DNA of 64,000 nucleotides from Siphonodentalium dalli (lineage: Eukaryota > Mollusca > Scaphopoda > Gadilida > Siphonodentaliidae). This document shows, one piece after another, positions 12,301 through 27,300 of the stretch. The notes below the pieces were generated by a model. That model worked only from the letters and a program-made list of their open reading frames with translations. It was not told the origin of the DNA and made no database searches. A program made the position numbers and the translations under genes. Positions within the stretch are counted from its first letter, which is position 1. The number at the start of each line of letters is the position of its first letter. The DNA lies in NCBI GenBank assembly GCA_032622095.1, contig CP136069.1, positions 123,372,126 through 123,436,125 of the forward strand, in the 5' to 3' direction.

Positions 12301-15300
12301 ATTTACCATTTTCCATATTTTGGTGGCCATATTGGCAGCCATTTTGAGCCAAAGTAAGAATTTTGGTTCCAGTGATTTGGAATATTAATAGTTAATGATA
12401 TGCCTCACTTACATTACAAAGTTCTGTTCATTTCTTGTTGAAATATGACTAGAAACCCAATTGTGATTTTTTGTGAAATTTATTACCGCATTCTGTAAAA
12501 TCGAATTTTTGAGGGATCGGAAGGGGTTAGGACCCCAATAATTGCATATTTCGTTGCTCCAATGATCAGTTAATATACAAAACACAAAATAAAGGTGCAT
12601 TACTCAACCAGTTCCAAACAGCATGAATTGATCTAGAAGACATTTGTGAAAAAATGTTATATTTTCAACTTCCGGTGGCCATTTTGGCGGCCATCTTGGA
12701 TGGTGAGTTTAAATTTTGGCTCAAAAATGTGTCATTATATCTCAGCTTCACGAAAATATATACATTTGTATACATTTTACAAGATTTTCCTGCTATAATT
12801 TGCATAAATATAATTTTTATAATTAAAATTACTTTTTCCTTAAGGGAAGCCCGAAATTGAACTATATGGATTACGTCTCCGGCCTTGTGTCAATCAGGAG
12901 GGTTAAAATTTTATTGCTGTGCCGACCCCACTCACACCCGTGTCCAGATTAGTCTCGCATGAATACACCCGCATTCTATCTATTGTCTAGTCAGTTTTTT
13001 ATTTCCGACTTAATCATGAGATTTGCGAGTCGCGGGGTTGGGAATGGCACCACCATGGGAGGGATCTATGATAGTTCAGTTTCGGGCTTCCCTTAAGGAA
13101 AAAGTAATTTTAATTATAAAAATTATATTTTTCCGCCAAGGAGAAGCCCTCAACTGAACTATATGGATTAGAATGCAAGCCCAGGAGGAGGCACGAGCAA
13201 TAAAGTTAATTAATATCCAAATTCGATGGGAATGTACTCTTCCGAAACAGGTTTCATGTAAATGTGAGTTAGTCATGAATCAGATATGATTATGTTACGT
13301 GAAAGAGCTCCCAATTCAGATTACGACATTGCTCAAATGTGTACCGCTCCCCCCTTGTTTTTGGAAGAAACATCCCAGCTAGTGCCATATAATTCATGCT
13401 AGCGAGACAACCGAGCAAGTATAACTTTGAAGAGACTTCTTTTCCTTCACTTCTTCGCTCTCTCGACAGTTCACATTATGAACTGATGTCACATGCAGCC
13501 ATTGTGTATGCCATAAGATATCAGAATGCTTATGATACACCAGGGAGCAAATTAACTGGAATCGCATCGCGATTTGCTACTGAAATGTGGATACCGGTAA
13601 TAGCGAGGAATTTTTTATACATGTATGATGTTATAAAAAATGCTATCTAATCATGTCAATGTGAGATTATTTGCTAATCAAATATCGAAAGTAATTTGCT
13701 CCCTGTGATACACAAACCAGATATAAAAATGATATGCTGCAGATATCATAGCGAGGTATGAGGTTTCATTATATCATGCCACAAATCCGTACTACAGCCT
13801 CGTATAATGTAGAGAGCATGGAACGCCATCATGATCCAAGGTATCATTGCATACCAGTATATATGGGATTAGAGAACACCACTGAGGACTTGATGAACAA
13901 GCATAGAAGCATCAGTGATCTATGATGGCGCACATAACAAGTTTAGGGTACATTTCAAAATGATCAAATTTAGCAGAATGATCAAAATTGCAAAACGACC
14001 GGTGAAGGAGTGGCCTGGAGGTATCCTGAAGGTATTACGATTCCAGGAGATTGGACCCCATCTGGTCCTGCCCGAGGTAAAGACTGGTACGGTTGCTCAA
14101 AGTAGGTAATCATTGACTAATATGCCCTCACCCAACTATAACAAGTAATACACCCGTGAATGAGCAACCTGCACTGTGTGGCCAGCAAATTCGAATCACA
14201 TTTGACTGCAAGACATGCTGTTAGTTATAACAAAGCAAGGTTAATAGACATAATACAATACAATCTATAGGTTATTGAGTAGAAAGTAAGGTTAATATAA
14301 AATTACGTTATACCCCTGGCCACGTGATCTTACCTGCTATGACAGGTAAGATACTGTCTTTTCTCGTATATGAGGACGATGAGTTCCGAATGCACATAGG
14401 CAAGAACTAGGCGGTTTCCGTTAGGAAAGTGCGCTTACAGCGGACGTGACGTGACGATACGAATGCCTTCATTTTCGTCATGATTGTATCGAATCGTTTT
14501 GTCACATAATCATTGGATATGTGATAATAGACGAAGAGCCATGTCTTGGCCACTTCGGAAATATATTGGCAGTAGATGTGCGCAATATAAACGCTGCGCG
14601 TGTAAGCTCGCTTTAGACATGTAACAATACAAATGCAGTCCTTTCTGATATTCTGCGCAATATAAATGTGTTGCATGTAACTGCGCATCATACATGAGTG
14701 AAAGCTATTTGGCAGATTATCTTTTGATACATGTGGAAATAGAAGTTAGTGAGCCAAGTGATGGTCTCTACTGGAAAGACTATTGGCAGTGAATCTGGAG
14801 CACGTCACAATATTTATTCTTTCTATTTCGCTGTTTGCCGTTATCATTCACTGATGAAACTGCAAAGTATGTCAGTATTGGGATGAAAACTGTTCACCAT
14901 ATGTAAGCATACTAGTAGTCAGTTCTGACAGCATACATGAGGCCCTGATACCATATAATTGTCATGTACAATGTATGGAACTATTACGGCGTGCAATACA
15001 TATTGCAAGCCCGCCAATGCCAAGGCATATTAGATCCTACGGTAAGATGGCATTGAGGCACTTAAACCATAATATGTCAATGGGACCGAGAAATTGAATG
15101 TATCGACAAACACTAATGTCTGAGGATAAGAGGTCAGATGTGTCAAGTTGGTGACATCTGCTGATCACAGTCGTTACATCACAAAGATTGTCTATTCTAA
15201 GTGCCAACCCATGTGTGGCGTAAATCTTAAATCATCTGGCAGATGTTAGGAAGTAGAAACATCAATCTAATTGAAATTCAGTGATATGCTGGCAAGCCAA

Positions 15301-18300
15301 TAAATCGTTGCAACACCCTGACCATGCCCTTGTGAACAAGGTGTGCCATATTGAAGACAAAACTTTCCCTTATTTGCCAAGTTCCCATTGGAGATGGTTA
15401 CTCTCCACAAGTAGGCCAGTGGTCTCACTTCAAGGCGAACATCAAAGATGGCTCCAAAATGTTCTTACCATGGGTAGAATCACCATTGTTTAAGTAAAGT
15501 CAGCCAAGTGTAGCTGGAGTGTCAGGCTACAAAGTTTTCACTTCATTGCAGTTGGTGATCAATATTTCGTAGTAACCCAAACTGTACATACATGGATGTA
15601 AAGAATGCAACACAATATTTAGATCGTCAGACAACACATCAATTTGAAGTGTGGTTATATATGTGATAACGAATACCATCCCCCTGTTACGGAGTGTTAG
15701 TAACTATTGTACTGATGTGATGATACAATGAGTTATAGGATATTTAATCGTGATAGACAAGGCAGAATTTCTAAATACCTTGAAGTCGCTGTAATGTTTT
15801 ATTACATGTTTTATTGCCATGTGTCTAATACAATACCACACGCTCATTCATACTGGCGGGCGTAGATTCGCAGGTATTGAGCGTTAAAACAATGTTACAG
15901 ATCGCTCAGTCGAAAGAAATGTGAATTGTCATCTGATAACAAGTACTATCTTTCGTATTTATTCAGGTAAATTATTACAAAGGAGGATATTGCTGTCCTG
16001 TGTAACTTCCTGCGAATTAACAGAGCAGTTCCATGTATGATTTGGCAGTATACATTATGATACAAAGCAACGGAACTTACGAAATAACCGAAGCGAGTCG
16101 ACGGAAACTTATGTAAAGTGAAACACGTGTAGAACGAAATTAGGAGATATCGCATACCGTACTACATTGCGTCCTCAATTGTAAGTCATGATAGTCATCA
16201 CGCCGTATGTGTGGCACAAAATGCACTATGTGGTTTTGCCACAAGTAAGCTATGTGCTTCTTTAGTCATTGTCAAGATGGCAATCTTAATTCCAATTGTT
16301 GAAAGATAAAGCCGTCTTGAGGCAAACAAAAAAACACGGAAACAAATTACGGATATAGTGAAACGAAAAAAGTTCCCGTTTCGGATGTGAGAAATATTAA
16401 TTAACTATCGGGTACAATAAATTGCAAGTTTGTAATATCAACAATAAATATTGAGTCGATAAACTCGCAACACAGAAAGATACAACCTTGAGAAATAGAA
16501 ACGATCCTGTCCTGGCGAGGAGGAATTAAAAACTGACTAGACAATAGATAGAATGCGGGTGTATTCATGCAAGACTAATCTGGACACGGGTGTGAGTGGG
16601 GTCGGCACAGCAATAAAATTTTAACCCTCCTGATTGACACAAGGCCGGAGACGTAATCCATATAGTTCAGTTGAGGGCTTCTCCTTGGCGGAAAAACTGA
16701 CTTAGGGTCTGGGCTGAAAAACGGCGGCCATGATGGACGCCATTTTGTCTGGAGTCTACACGGCCACTTTTATTTCTTGTTAACATTGCTTAAAAGTTGA
16801 AGGACATAATAAGGAACAAAATGAGTGGGGTGAAGTTAAGTCCCAGGGGGGGTGCAAGGGTACCCCTATTAGCTCCCGGACTAAATTCTCTGTTATTCTT
16901 ATGTCAGTAATCTGTATTATGTAACAAACGACATGTTATGTAAACAAACACTCAACACCGGGAGACCCCATAAGGTGAACTTCGGTTAGAAATGCCACCA
17001 AGTTGTTTACAACATACCGATATAGCGTTTGCTAATCCTAACCTCTCAAGATTTTGATGTTGAATGGGTCACCGTGAATCACTATCCTAAATAATTGACA
17101 TGGTGTTGAGTGTTTTGCTTATCGCTCTATATTTGCGTGCCGCATATAAACAAATGTTCGGCTCACACAAAGTGTATTTTGGGGATAATATCGCATACAT
17201 ACTATATCATTATATTGTATCTCACGTGACTTTGTTATTGAAATCAAGCTTTCCAATTGGTTGGCTACTCGACTCTATTAGTCGTAGTTGTATACTACGC
17301 CTTCAAGTCTCTCCCATCGTGCACTATGCATATGTAGTTTTGACTACTAAAAATAGTAACGAACACTACATCAAACTTTGTTCTGAAACTACTTGTTATT
17401 TCGCCGCTGATTCAAATTAAAGCTTCAGTAAGGCGAACATCAATTGTCTGAACTTAGTAAAAGTTGAAAATAGTAGTTTCCTACTGCTAAATCAAAATTA
17501 CAAAGAATTAATTAAAAACAAACAAACAAAAAAACCTGAACAAAGAGGAATTTTTTTTTACATATTATTTATTTTTCTTTAAAAAAAAATGGTGTTTGCC
17601 CACTGGTTTGCCTTTAATTTCTGCATTTGTTCGATACAATATAATAATTAGAGCATGACTTGTCGTGAAATACGCCGATATAGTGCATAGTGCGGTTGTG
17701 TAGTTCACTCCGCTTCGCGTCGTGAACTACACAACCTCACTATGCACTATATGGGCGTATTTCACTCCAAGCCATGCTCTATTTATTAAATATATTACCA
17801 TTAGTATGTTCTTAAGGAAATTTTCATAATTTGGTAACTGTTATTCTAAATTATAACCTATAACGAAAGGTATCCGTGCCTTTAAAAGTAAGAATCTGTG
17901 ATGTCAAAATATTTGTTGCCATGAGACTTTTTTGAAGCAATAAGCTGTCAGTTCGTCAGAAAAACAAACATGGTACTGGATTAGTGTGACATTGATTTTT
18001 AATCATCTTTGTGAAATATGATTTTGGATTATCACTCCTATCAAACTCACAAAATGGCAATTAAACTATTATACTTGAATATAACTATAAAAGTTGAATT
18101 CAGGGGGTGCGTGACCTGGTAGAGAGGGTGCCAAGCCTTGAAATAGGGTGTCTGTCATTTGCTATGCGGGGTAGCATAACTAAATTCACCCTCTGGGACC
18201 TCATTCTGCTTACACCTCAGCAGAATGAGGTTCCCAGAGAGTGAATTTGGTGATGCTAGCCCGCTATGCGGGGTAGCATCACTAAATTCACCATCTGGGG

Positions 18301-21300
18301 ACCTCATTCTGCAAATGACAGACACCCTATTTCAAGGCTTGGAGGGCGCTGACATTCTATAATATCGTACAGTCTGACACTGGTACTCTATGTTAATATT
18401 CACCCTTAGCAAGTCCAGTTGTTGTCATCTCTGCCCGCCGCATTTCATCCTGCTTGAATGATAAATCATCTTTCATCCCTGCTAACTCCCCCTGACTTGG
18501 GAGATTAGTGAAACGCCCCATGTTCTGGAAATGAAAGTAGCACACCTCAGAAAACACAAAACAAAAATAAGCATTAACCATTTGTTCTTCAGTTGTATGC
18601 ATTTTCTGAAGCATCAGTTACATTCTGTTAAAGGGTCATTTTCACAGAAAGGGGCAAATAACGGTAAAGACATTTGTCACTTTCATGACCACAAAAGATT
18701 TCTATTTGGGATGCCCCACCATGAAGCTTTTCTTGACCAGTTTCCATATATAAACCAGCAAAGCTTGGGATCTCCTAGTTTATGTTCGACACAAACTTAA
18801 AAATTTCAACAATTGTCAATACCGTTGCCACATAATGGTAAAGACATATGATGTATTGAATATGCAGAATCCCTTGATTAATATTGAAATTTAAAGCTCC
18901 GTAGTATTGCTCTGAATTGCTATCATAAACATCCCAACTGTCATTCCATTATGTCTCTTTAGTTTTGAATGACATTGGATTGAAAAAATTTTCAGTTGTC
19001 TATACCGTTATACTTTTAACGGTAATGACATAACGGTGAAGACATGAATATTACGTATTAACGGTAGAGACACAATGGAGTGGATGTAAGTTTCAAGTTA
19101 ATTTGAGATAAAGAACTTAGTACCATTGTTTAATATGTTTTGAATGATCGCATTTATGACAATGGAACTCAGATTCACACTGTTTACATTATATAAGACG
19201 TCCTAGACTCACTTTGTATTCTTTACCGTTATTTTCATGTCTCTACCGTTAATATAACGGTAAAGACCAATTGATATAACGGTAAAGACACATAACTTAG
19301 TTTTTCTCACATATAGTGCAAAGGGTGGTCTTATCCAACTGAGAAACTTATAACACTCTGAGAGCAGTTGTTTACAACCATTTTTCCAGAAATTTTTGTT
19401 TTAATAAATTCAGGGCTATAACGGAGTGGACACATAATTAGTGTGACAGAACTCCGGCTCTTTGAGTCTGACCGAATTTTCTCCAATAAGTTTTCAGAAA
19501 CACAAATGTTTTGAAGGACTTAATAAGAAGGCACTAGATGATGATTGTATTGAAAGAGAATATTCAAGAAATTATCAAGTGAATTGGTTATACTCGCCAC
19601 GGATATTTCACTAATAACGGTAAAGACAATCAATGAAAAAATCATGACACAGTATTGTCACAGATGCCAATGTCATTAATGTTGGCCTATGCCGGTGAAA
19701 TATTCAAGATTACTAACTCCATTCTTGCTTGAATATTCTGTGCGCTCCATTTAGCCACTCGCCTAAATTCTACAGAAATGGTATAACGGAGTGGACATTT
19801 CAGACACACTTGGACCAGTTATGACAGAGAAGAACTCAAGATCAATTCCTGAACAATTTGCCCCTGAACCTAATCTTTAAGGGCTATAAGGACAGAATAA
19901 TCGCCTCTTCCCCAGATGAAGTATTTTGTCGATAGTGACCAGGACATGTCTTTACCGTTATTTTGACACTTTTTGTGAAAATTGCCCTAAAGACAGACTA
20001 ATTTCTCGGCTAACACACCAAATTGTTTTGTACAAATCAAACATCTACATTATTATCAAGGTAACATTGATTAATTGGTAATCTCATAGTAGTTACAGGT
20101 ATTAATGGAAGATTTGCCAAATGATTGATAGAGGACTATTGGAGTGAAGTTATTGTTGTTGTATATACAAGATGCCTGCGGTCAAGCCTTGAAATAGTGT
20201 GTCTGTCATTTGCAGAATGAGGTCTCCAGAGGGTGAATTTAGTGATGCTACCCCGCTACCCTCTGGGAACCTCATTCTGCTGAGGTGTAAGCAGAATGAG
20301 GTCCCCAGAGGGTGAATTTGGTGATGCTAGCCCACTATACGGGGTAGCATCACTAAATTCACCCTCTGGGGACCTCATTCTGCAAATGACAGACAAACTA
20401 TTTCAAGGCTTGTCTGCGGTCATAGAATTATAATTGATGTTTTAACCCTTCTATACTAAATACTCATTGATGAGTAGTTATCCCTTGAAATGTTCAGATA
20501 ATATGTTCAACAAATGACCATACTTATTATGTGAATATTTCCTTCCAATAAATAGGTCTCCTTCTGTACTTATTATCTGCCCTCTGCTTATTTTTGCTGT
20601 AACACCCATCCAGATGAATAATAGACCATTCCATGCATACTATTATAACTGAATGTGAGAATTCATTTAGTAAAGAAAGAGTAATATTTGTCAGATGATC
20701 TTCAACAAATCTAACGGTACACTGCATTCGGTTAACCCTTTCCATACTAAATACTCATTGACGAGTAGTTCCCTTAGGATAATAGATTCAACAAGGGGCC
20801 TTTTCTCACCAGTGAATATGAATCCTTCTGAACTTGTATTAATTTTTGTATGTCTGTCATCTGCTAATTTTTTTCTGAATACCCCTCCAGATGAATAAGA
20901 GACTATTCCAGTGTATACTTTTATAACTGATTGGGAGAATCTATTCATTATAGAAAGGGTTAAGTGTATTTTGCTTACTCTACTTATATGCTCCAGTACT
21001 TGCACAATGTTTCCTTCCATCTGTGATCTTCTAATCTGTAAATTATATATATATATAATGTTAAGGTGACAGATATATGGCTTATTTCAGCATTAATAGT
21101 CATGGTAATTTTTTTTAACTATATGTGACCCGCCATATCAAATCCAGTCGTAAGTCGGGATTTTTTTACCCTGTGCCAATGCATTCTCTTATATATGTGA
21201 GTCGACCATAGGTCGCCTCGCATATATAAGAGAATGCATTGGCCTAACAATTTTTTATCATTTTTTTAAAATAAATGTTTCTTACAATTTTTAGGACATA

Positions 21301-24300
21301 AAATAAAAAACATCCATTACCCTGCAGGGAGCCCCACACATATATAGAAGCATATAGAAGAGTGTCATCTGCTCATGTTTGTCTGGGGCTCTGTATGGGT
21401 GAAATTATAAAATTGTTAGAGAATACAAGAAAAAATTATTAAAATTGTAACAAATTGTTAGGCCAATGCATTCTCTTATATATGCGAGGCGACCTATGGT
21501 CGACTCGCATATATAAGAGAATGCATTGGCACAGGGTAAAAAAAATCCCGACTTACGACTGGATTTGATATGGCAGGTCACATATGTTCGATAACTTAAG
21601 CTACACCTTCAAACTAATTAATTCATGTAGTATGTAACTAGTGAAAGTATGGGTTTATTTTTTTTTTTAAATATGCTGTTAGAGCAATTTTGTGAAAATC
21701 CTGTTCCAGTGCATTTTCTTATATATGCGAGTCTCCCACAGGGAGCCACACATATATAAGAGAATGCATTGGCCTAACAATATTTACCTTGACCTTGTAA
21801 ACCAGTGCATTCTCTTATATGTGCGAGGCTCCCTATGGAAGACTCACATATATAAGAGAATGCACTGGCACATAATATTTAATGCTGCACCAGCGCAGCT
21901 CCCATCACGAACGGGTTAACTTACAGTCTCCTGTTGTTTGTTGTCTTCAAATGAGTTCAGGAATTCTGAAAAAGAATAATAGAAGTATGTATTCAAGTCA
22001 CACTTCCAACTATATTGTAGTTTACAATGTAGATGATAGAATGCTCAGTTTGAAACCTCTACAATTATGATTGACAATATCAACATAGAAACCACAGCGA
22101 TTTTCTGACAGGTTTCATTGTTCTTTCTATCCTACCAAATACATTCATCAATATTTTTGCAACTGAGAACCTTATTCCCTGACTCTTGTTTTATTTATGG
22201 TGAAGTTAGAGAGGGATGAATTTGGCTATATTCATTCCGTATACAAAATTGATAACCTGGCACCATGTTTGTATTAATATCAGGGTTTATAGCCATTTTA
22301 GCTGTTATGCAAAATCACGATGTTGTCAACTTTATTTGACTAGGAAAGACTGCACAGAGAGCTGACTTTACTGGAAAATCACTCCACTGCACATAGAAAC
22401 CACCGACCACCGGCAAGCAAACAACAAGGGCAATTTGCCATGATACACGAATCTCGAATCCACGTCTATCAGGATTCAAATCAGCTTTGCCATGAGTCAC
22501 AATGTGCATCAGGTTCTTAGTTCGCCTCGTCTGTTAACAAACTCACTAAAGAATCATTGTCTACAAAGAACGACAAGGGTTTTGATTCTCAGGCATCGCT
22601 GCATCGAAACAAATGGCCCATGTTGGACCATTTTATTCTGATTTTCGATTTTCACCGTAGTTGTAAACCGGTAACATGAAAATAGGAAACGGTCACAAGG
22701 AAATTAGTTATGTTTCAAATATCAAATAGGAGCTAAATACAATGGTGTATATGTGGGTATTCAATAAAAGACCATAGGCAACAATAACTATCAGGTATAT
22801 TGTCACCACAGGCTGTCGAAACTCCCAAGTTTATTGAATTGAATGAGTCGTCCACCAACCTGACCTTGGCAACCTTTGCACAGTAAGTAAGTAACCCTGC
22901 AAGATAGAGTTTTTCCCCTTGCTATGCTATTGTGATTGAAGATATGAAAACCGGAGCAGTTTGACAACAGTGTACATGTATATTGGTCATGTTTATGATG
23001 GTTATTTGAAGTTTTATTGTCTATCATCCATTGTGGTACATATACATTCTCTATTAGTCAGCCGTATAAGTGAATCAAGACTTGCTATGATAGTTTGGAA
23101 GATCACTTTAACTTTTTGTTTCAACTGTATTATGTTCCATATTTTTATATGAATCGGATATGTAGTTCTGCGTGTTAAAATTTATTGTGCCGATATTAAA
23201 ATCTTATCAATATATATATCACGTATGGGTAGTACAATGTAATAACTTGTCATTCTTTATATCAGATTAAATTTGTTTATATCCATAACAAAGTTCTTCC
23301 TACATTTTCTGGAGCTGGGAAGGTATACATAACCCATGCTTACTATGGGCAGAAAAAAATAAAAAATAAAAATAAAACCCTCGCTCCCGCATTGATTTTC
23401 ACAAAAAATTGCCTGAGAATCAAATATCTTTTTTTGTTTGGCCTTAGAGTTTAGTGCGTATCATATTTTCATCAACGTTTTATTTCAGAATAATGAATCG
23501 TAAACCCACTACCAGAAGCCGAGAGTGATATTACACTGTTGGCATGTTATGTCATCTGTTGGCATTTTTCGGTATCATTGAGTCTTATTTTAACTCTTTA
23601 TATGCTAAATGGATTATCCCACCTAGTTCAAAGAGTGTACACTGAAATGGTCCTATTATACTATTGGGTGATTTTTTTTCCCACCATACATAGCCATGCC
23701 TATAGAATATTAGTCTTCTGAATCTCGAATTGAATCTTTTGTCGACGCTTTAGTAGATTTGCAGTACCTATCAGTTGGAGGTACAAGCAAAAATTGGAGA
23801 AAATGTCTGATGATTTTATAACGTCAGAATAAGATTCATTAAACTTCATTTCTATGATATGAACAACATTTAATCACAGTTTAAAAAGTTTAATATATGA
23901 GAATGGCACGATAAGTTCATATTATTGTGACATTGTGCCACTATGTGTGAAGTTTGTGAAATGTTAGCAGCTTGGAGTCAATACTGTCTCATTCAAGTCT
24001 CATTACAAACGGATGCTTGCGTGTACACCTCACCCTGTCGTGCCCAGCAGGCAAACGCGATATCATTAGTGCTGGGACGGTTGTCCGGATAACCGGTTAA
24101 GGTTCGGTTATGCGTGTCAACCGGTTGGAGGAGGCCACAGCCGGATAATTGTAATATTGATAACGATCGTACTATCCACGTAGTAGCCGCTTGTAGAAGC
24201 GATTTGGACAGTTGATTGTGTATTCATATACCCAACAACACATGCCTGTTTGATCACCGGCGGCTTTTCTAGACGTGAAACCAACAACAACACTCTTATC

Positions 24301-27300
24301 TGTGTCAGTCTGTGAATCACTTGCTACACATTCAATGCCAATTTCCTTTGGCGGCATTACATGACGTTCCGGCTGCATGCGCACCGCGGCATACATCAAA
24401 GCAATCAAGTCTAGACTTTTACTACGTCATCAATATTATGTCTGTTTTCTTGAAACTGCCCCCCCCCTTGCCATTACCATTAGTTCGTCTCAAAGCGATG
24501 ACAGAAGACCTACACAAACGGAAATCAAACGTTTGGGGACATTTAGTCATATAATTGAAGATGACGAAAAAAAAAAAGGAAGAAGAAATGGGCGGTATGC
24601 AAGGCCTGCCGAAGGCGATTCGTTTATTCTGGATCAACATCCAATATGAAGTCGCACATCCAGAAAAAATACAGGCCTACTGGGAGTGGGAAATAAGAGC
24701 ATATCTAGTGATGCGTTCGATAACGTTAATTCCTAAACACTGGCTGGGGCTTGAGTAATGAATCACAACGATTTAATTTTGTTTGAATTTGTTTATTAAA
24801 TAATTGAAGTAACATCGTGTAGCCACTGTGATTAATACATACCTGCCTATAGGCTATACCCAAACACTTAACATTACTAAACAACAGTATGCCTATCTTC
24901 AGTACATTGTTTGGGCTAATCGTGCCCGGGGGCCCCGGGATACCCACAAGGGGGGGGGGGGGGGGGACTATATTTCGTCGCTTAAGGTTTTGCAAGCAAG
25001 CGTTATGCAGTGCGAAACTCCCGTAAACATCGATATACTAGCGCACCACTAATCTATATTATATTTTAGTTTGTATGGGCTCAAAACTGAATTAATTTAT
25101 ACACATTTACAACTATTTGATCGCCGTAACGGGAACGCATTGTATGTCCAAGACATCGTTTGTGATCGCATGTATATCAACGTTTCCGGGACGCGTAATA
25201 AACATTTGTTTTGCCGATATAGTATGTAGTATATAGTATGTATTCAATCTCGTACTGAGGGTAATACTGGTCACGGTTAACCGGTTATGGTTAGGTTAAT
25301 GCCCGTGGTTAACCGGTTAGGAAAAAACCCCAACCGTCCCAGCACTAGATATCATAATTGCACATTGTGACTTGGGAATGCTTCATATGCATATGCATGA
25401 GATCAAATCACAAAGCTTCGTCGAGCCCTAGTAATGAGGCAGTTGGACAGTTTGATATAGACAAAAAAGTGTAATACGATTTCTGACAATGTTGAGCTTT
25501 ACATCATTTTTGAAAGAGAAATGCCGAAATTAAACATTGTGTGTAGCTCATAATCTTGTTAACATGGAGAAACAAACTTACCATCCATAGATTCTTCACG
25601 TTTCTTCAGCTCTTTGTATTTGGTATTCTTCTCACCTAAGCAAAGGATATGACTGCTATTAATGCACGTGCCACAAGCCTAAAGGATCCATCTTTCATAG
25701 TCTTATACAAAGGATATCATGCTTCATGAAAAATTATGCTTGGCTCTTAGTTCTGCTGCTTACACACATTCCTCACAATATGGTGCTGGACATTTTGCTT
25801 AGGCCTCATATTTATTATTAAATTAACAAGTTTTTTGGCTTTTTTCGAAACTTCTTTAGAAAGTTTATTTGTTAGTTTAGTTTCTCTATATCCCAAAATT
25901 GGCAGACAAACATAATAGAGGTGCCCAATTGGCGCACATCATCATCTTCACCATCTGGCAACTGAAATCAGTGTCTAGGTCTCCCATAGGAGATGAGGAC
26001 ATACAGAATGAGGTCCCAAGAGGATGAATTGGGTGATGCTAGCCCCGCTGTGCTGGGTAGCATCACTAAATTCACCCTCTGGGGACCTCATTCTGCAAAT
26101 GTCCAGCACCATATATTGAGGCCTGCTTACACATTATACAAATTAATATAGCATGTTTATGGGACGTCTGTTTGACACTTAATGCTAGTGAATTGGTTGT
26201 CCCGCAATTCGTTAAACTGGTCCAAATATTTAGCACGGTCTTTATTCCACACAAGTGGGTTTCTGTGTGAAAAATATTTTCAGACATCTCTATTGCTGAG
26301 TTTGAGTTTACAAATATGACCACTCGTTGCTGCAAACATTTCATGCTTGAAAATGTAATTGCCATACTACAGCTCCTGGAAAAAAGTGCTTACATCATAG
26401 TAATTAAGTGACACTAAAGGGTGTCCTGATTCTAATATTTATAATTTTCATCTTCTGTATTTAGAATCAGTACACTGGAACAGAGTCGATACAAATTTAG
26501 AGATCTGCGAATGAAGAAATTAGGAAAGTCTTATGTGTTTTGGTTCTGCTGTTACAGCGATTATTCAGCTACCAATATATTAAAATACCTTGATTTTCCT
26601 CAATATCCATATCCAACTGCCTTATCTCAATATTCATCTCATCAATTTTCTCTTGCAGTTCATTGGTCCTGAAAAAAAATAAGTTGATGAGTTGATGTTC
26701 CCTTAGGGTTCAGATTGTCCATTTGTTGAACTTATTATCTGAGAATTTCCAACCAACGAATAGGTAACCTTCTGTACATGTATTATCAGTTTGACAAGAA
26801 ATATGACATATATCAGCTACAGAGCATCCTTATATTCTCCTAAGATAAATGTATAAAGGCCTATTCAGACGGTGAAGCGAGCGATGCGACTTCTGCGTCA
26901 ACGCTCAATTAGGACAAAGGTATTATCACTGATGAATTCACATGGCGTTGTGATTAAAGCGTAAATCACAAGAATAGGATTTGTTCACAGCATTTATTTA
27001 AGTGTTTTCGGCTTTTTCAATGAAGGAGATAGATGAAGTCACCGGATGTAGAATTCATCAACATCCCCAAATTCATTCGTGTTTAACAGAATGGCTACTT
27101 CAAATATGATATATATAGCGGAAATTATAAAGCATGATGTATTAAATCAAGACTGCATCATACAAAACACCCAAAGAGAACGTATGGGATATGGATAGAC
27201 ATTGTGTCCCGTCTACTGGTGAATGGTATAATTAAATTGGCATTTTATTTTTTATTAGAAGGCATTAAAAAGATTATTGCATTGTTATGAACCCATGTTG

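Larger units (their letters stand above)
3902..16884. mobile_element. 13 kb inverted-repeat (foldback) composite element
   Basis: The outer ends are inverted copies: TTAGTCCCGGAGCTAATAGG at the left and its complement ending GGACTAA at the right. The left arm 3902-5215 pairs in order with the right arm 11690-12805, which continues at 16697-16884 after an insertion. The centre is a diverged minisatellite (5225-5800 and 10348-11690). Two related ~4 kb elements are inserted, one in the centre and one in the right arm. Without them the host element is about 4.5 kb. I found no transposase. A short AAT is repeated at both flanks, but the exact target duplication is uncertain. Confidence 0.8.

Noticed and set aside
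18657-19965. CRISPR-like array
   Set aside because: The word occurs in both orientations with spacings from a few to several hundred bases and no spacer regularity, and the context is an animal intron.
20452-20963. The two neighbouring TTAA MITEs as one long element
   Set aside because: Each has its own TTAACCCTT start in the same orientation and the second has a complete right end, so two adjacent copies explain it better.
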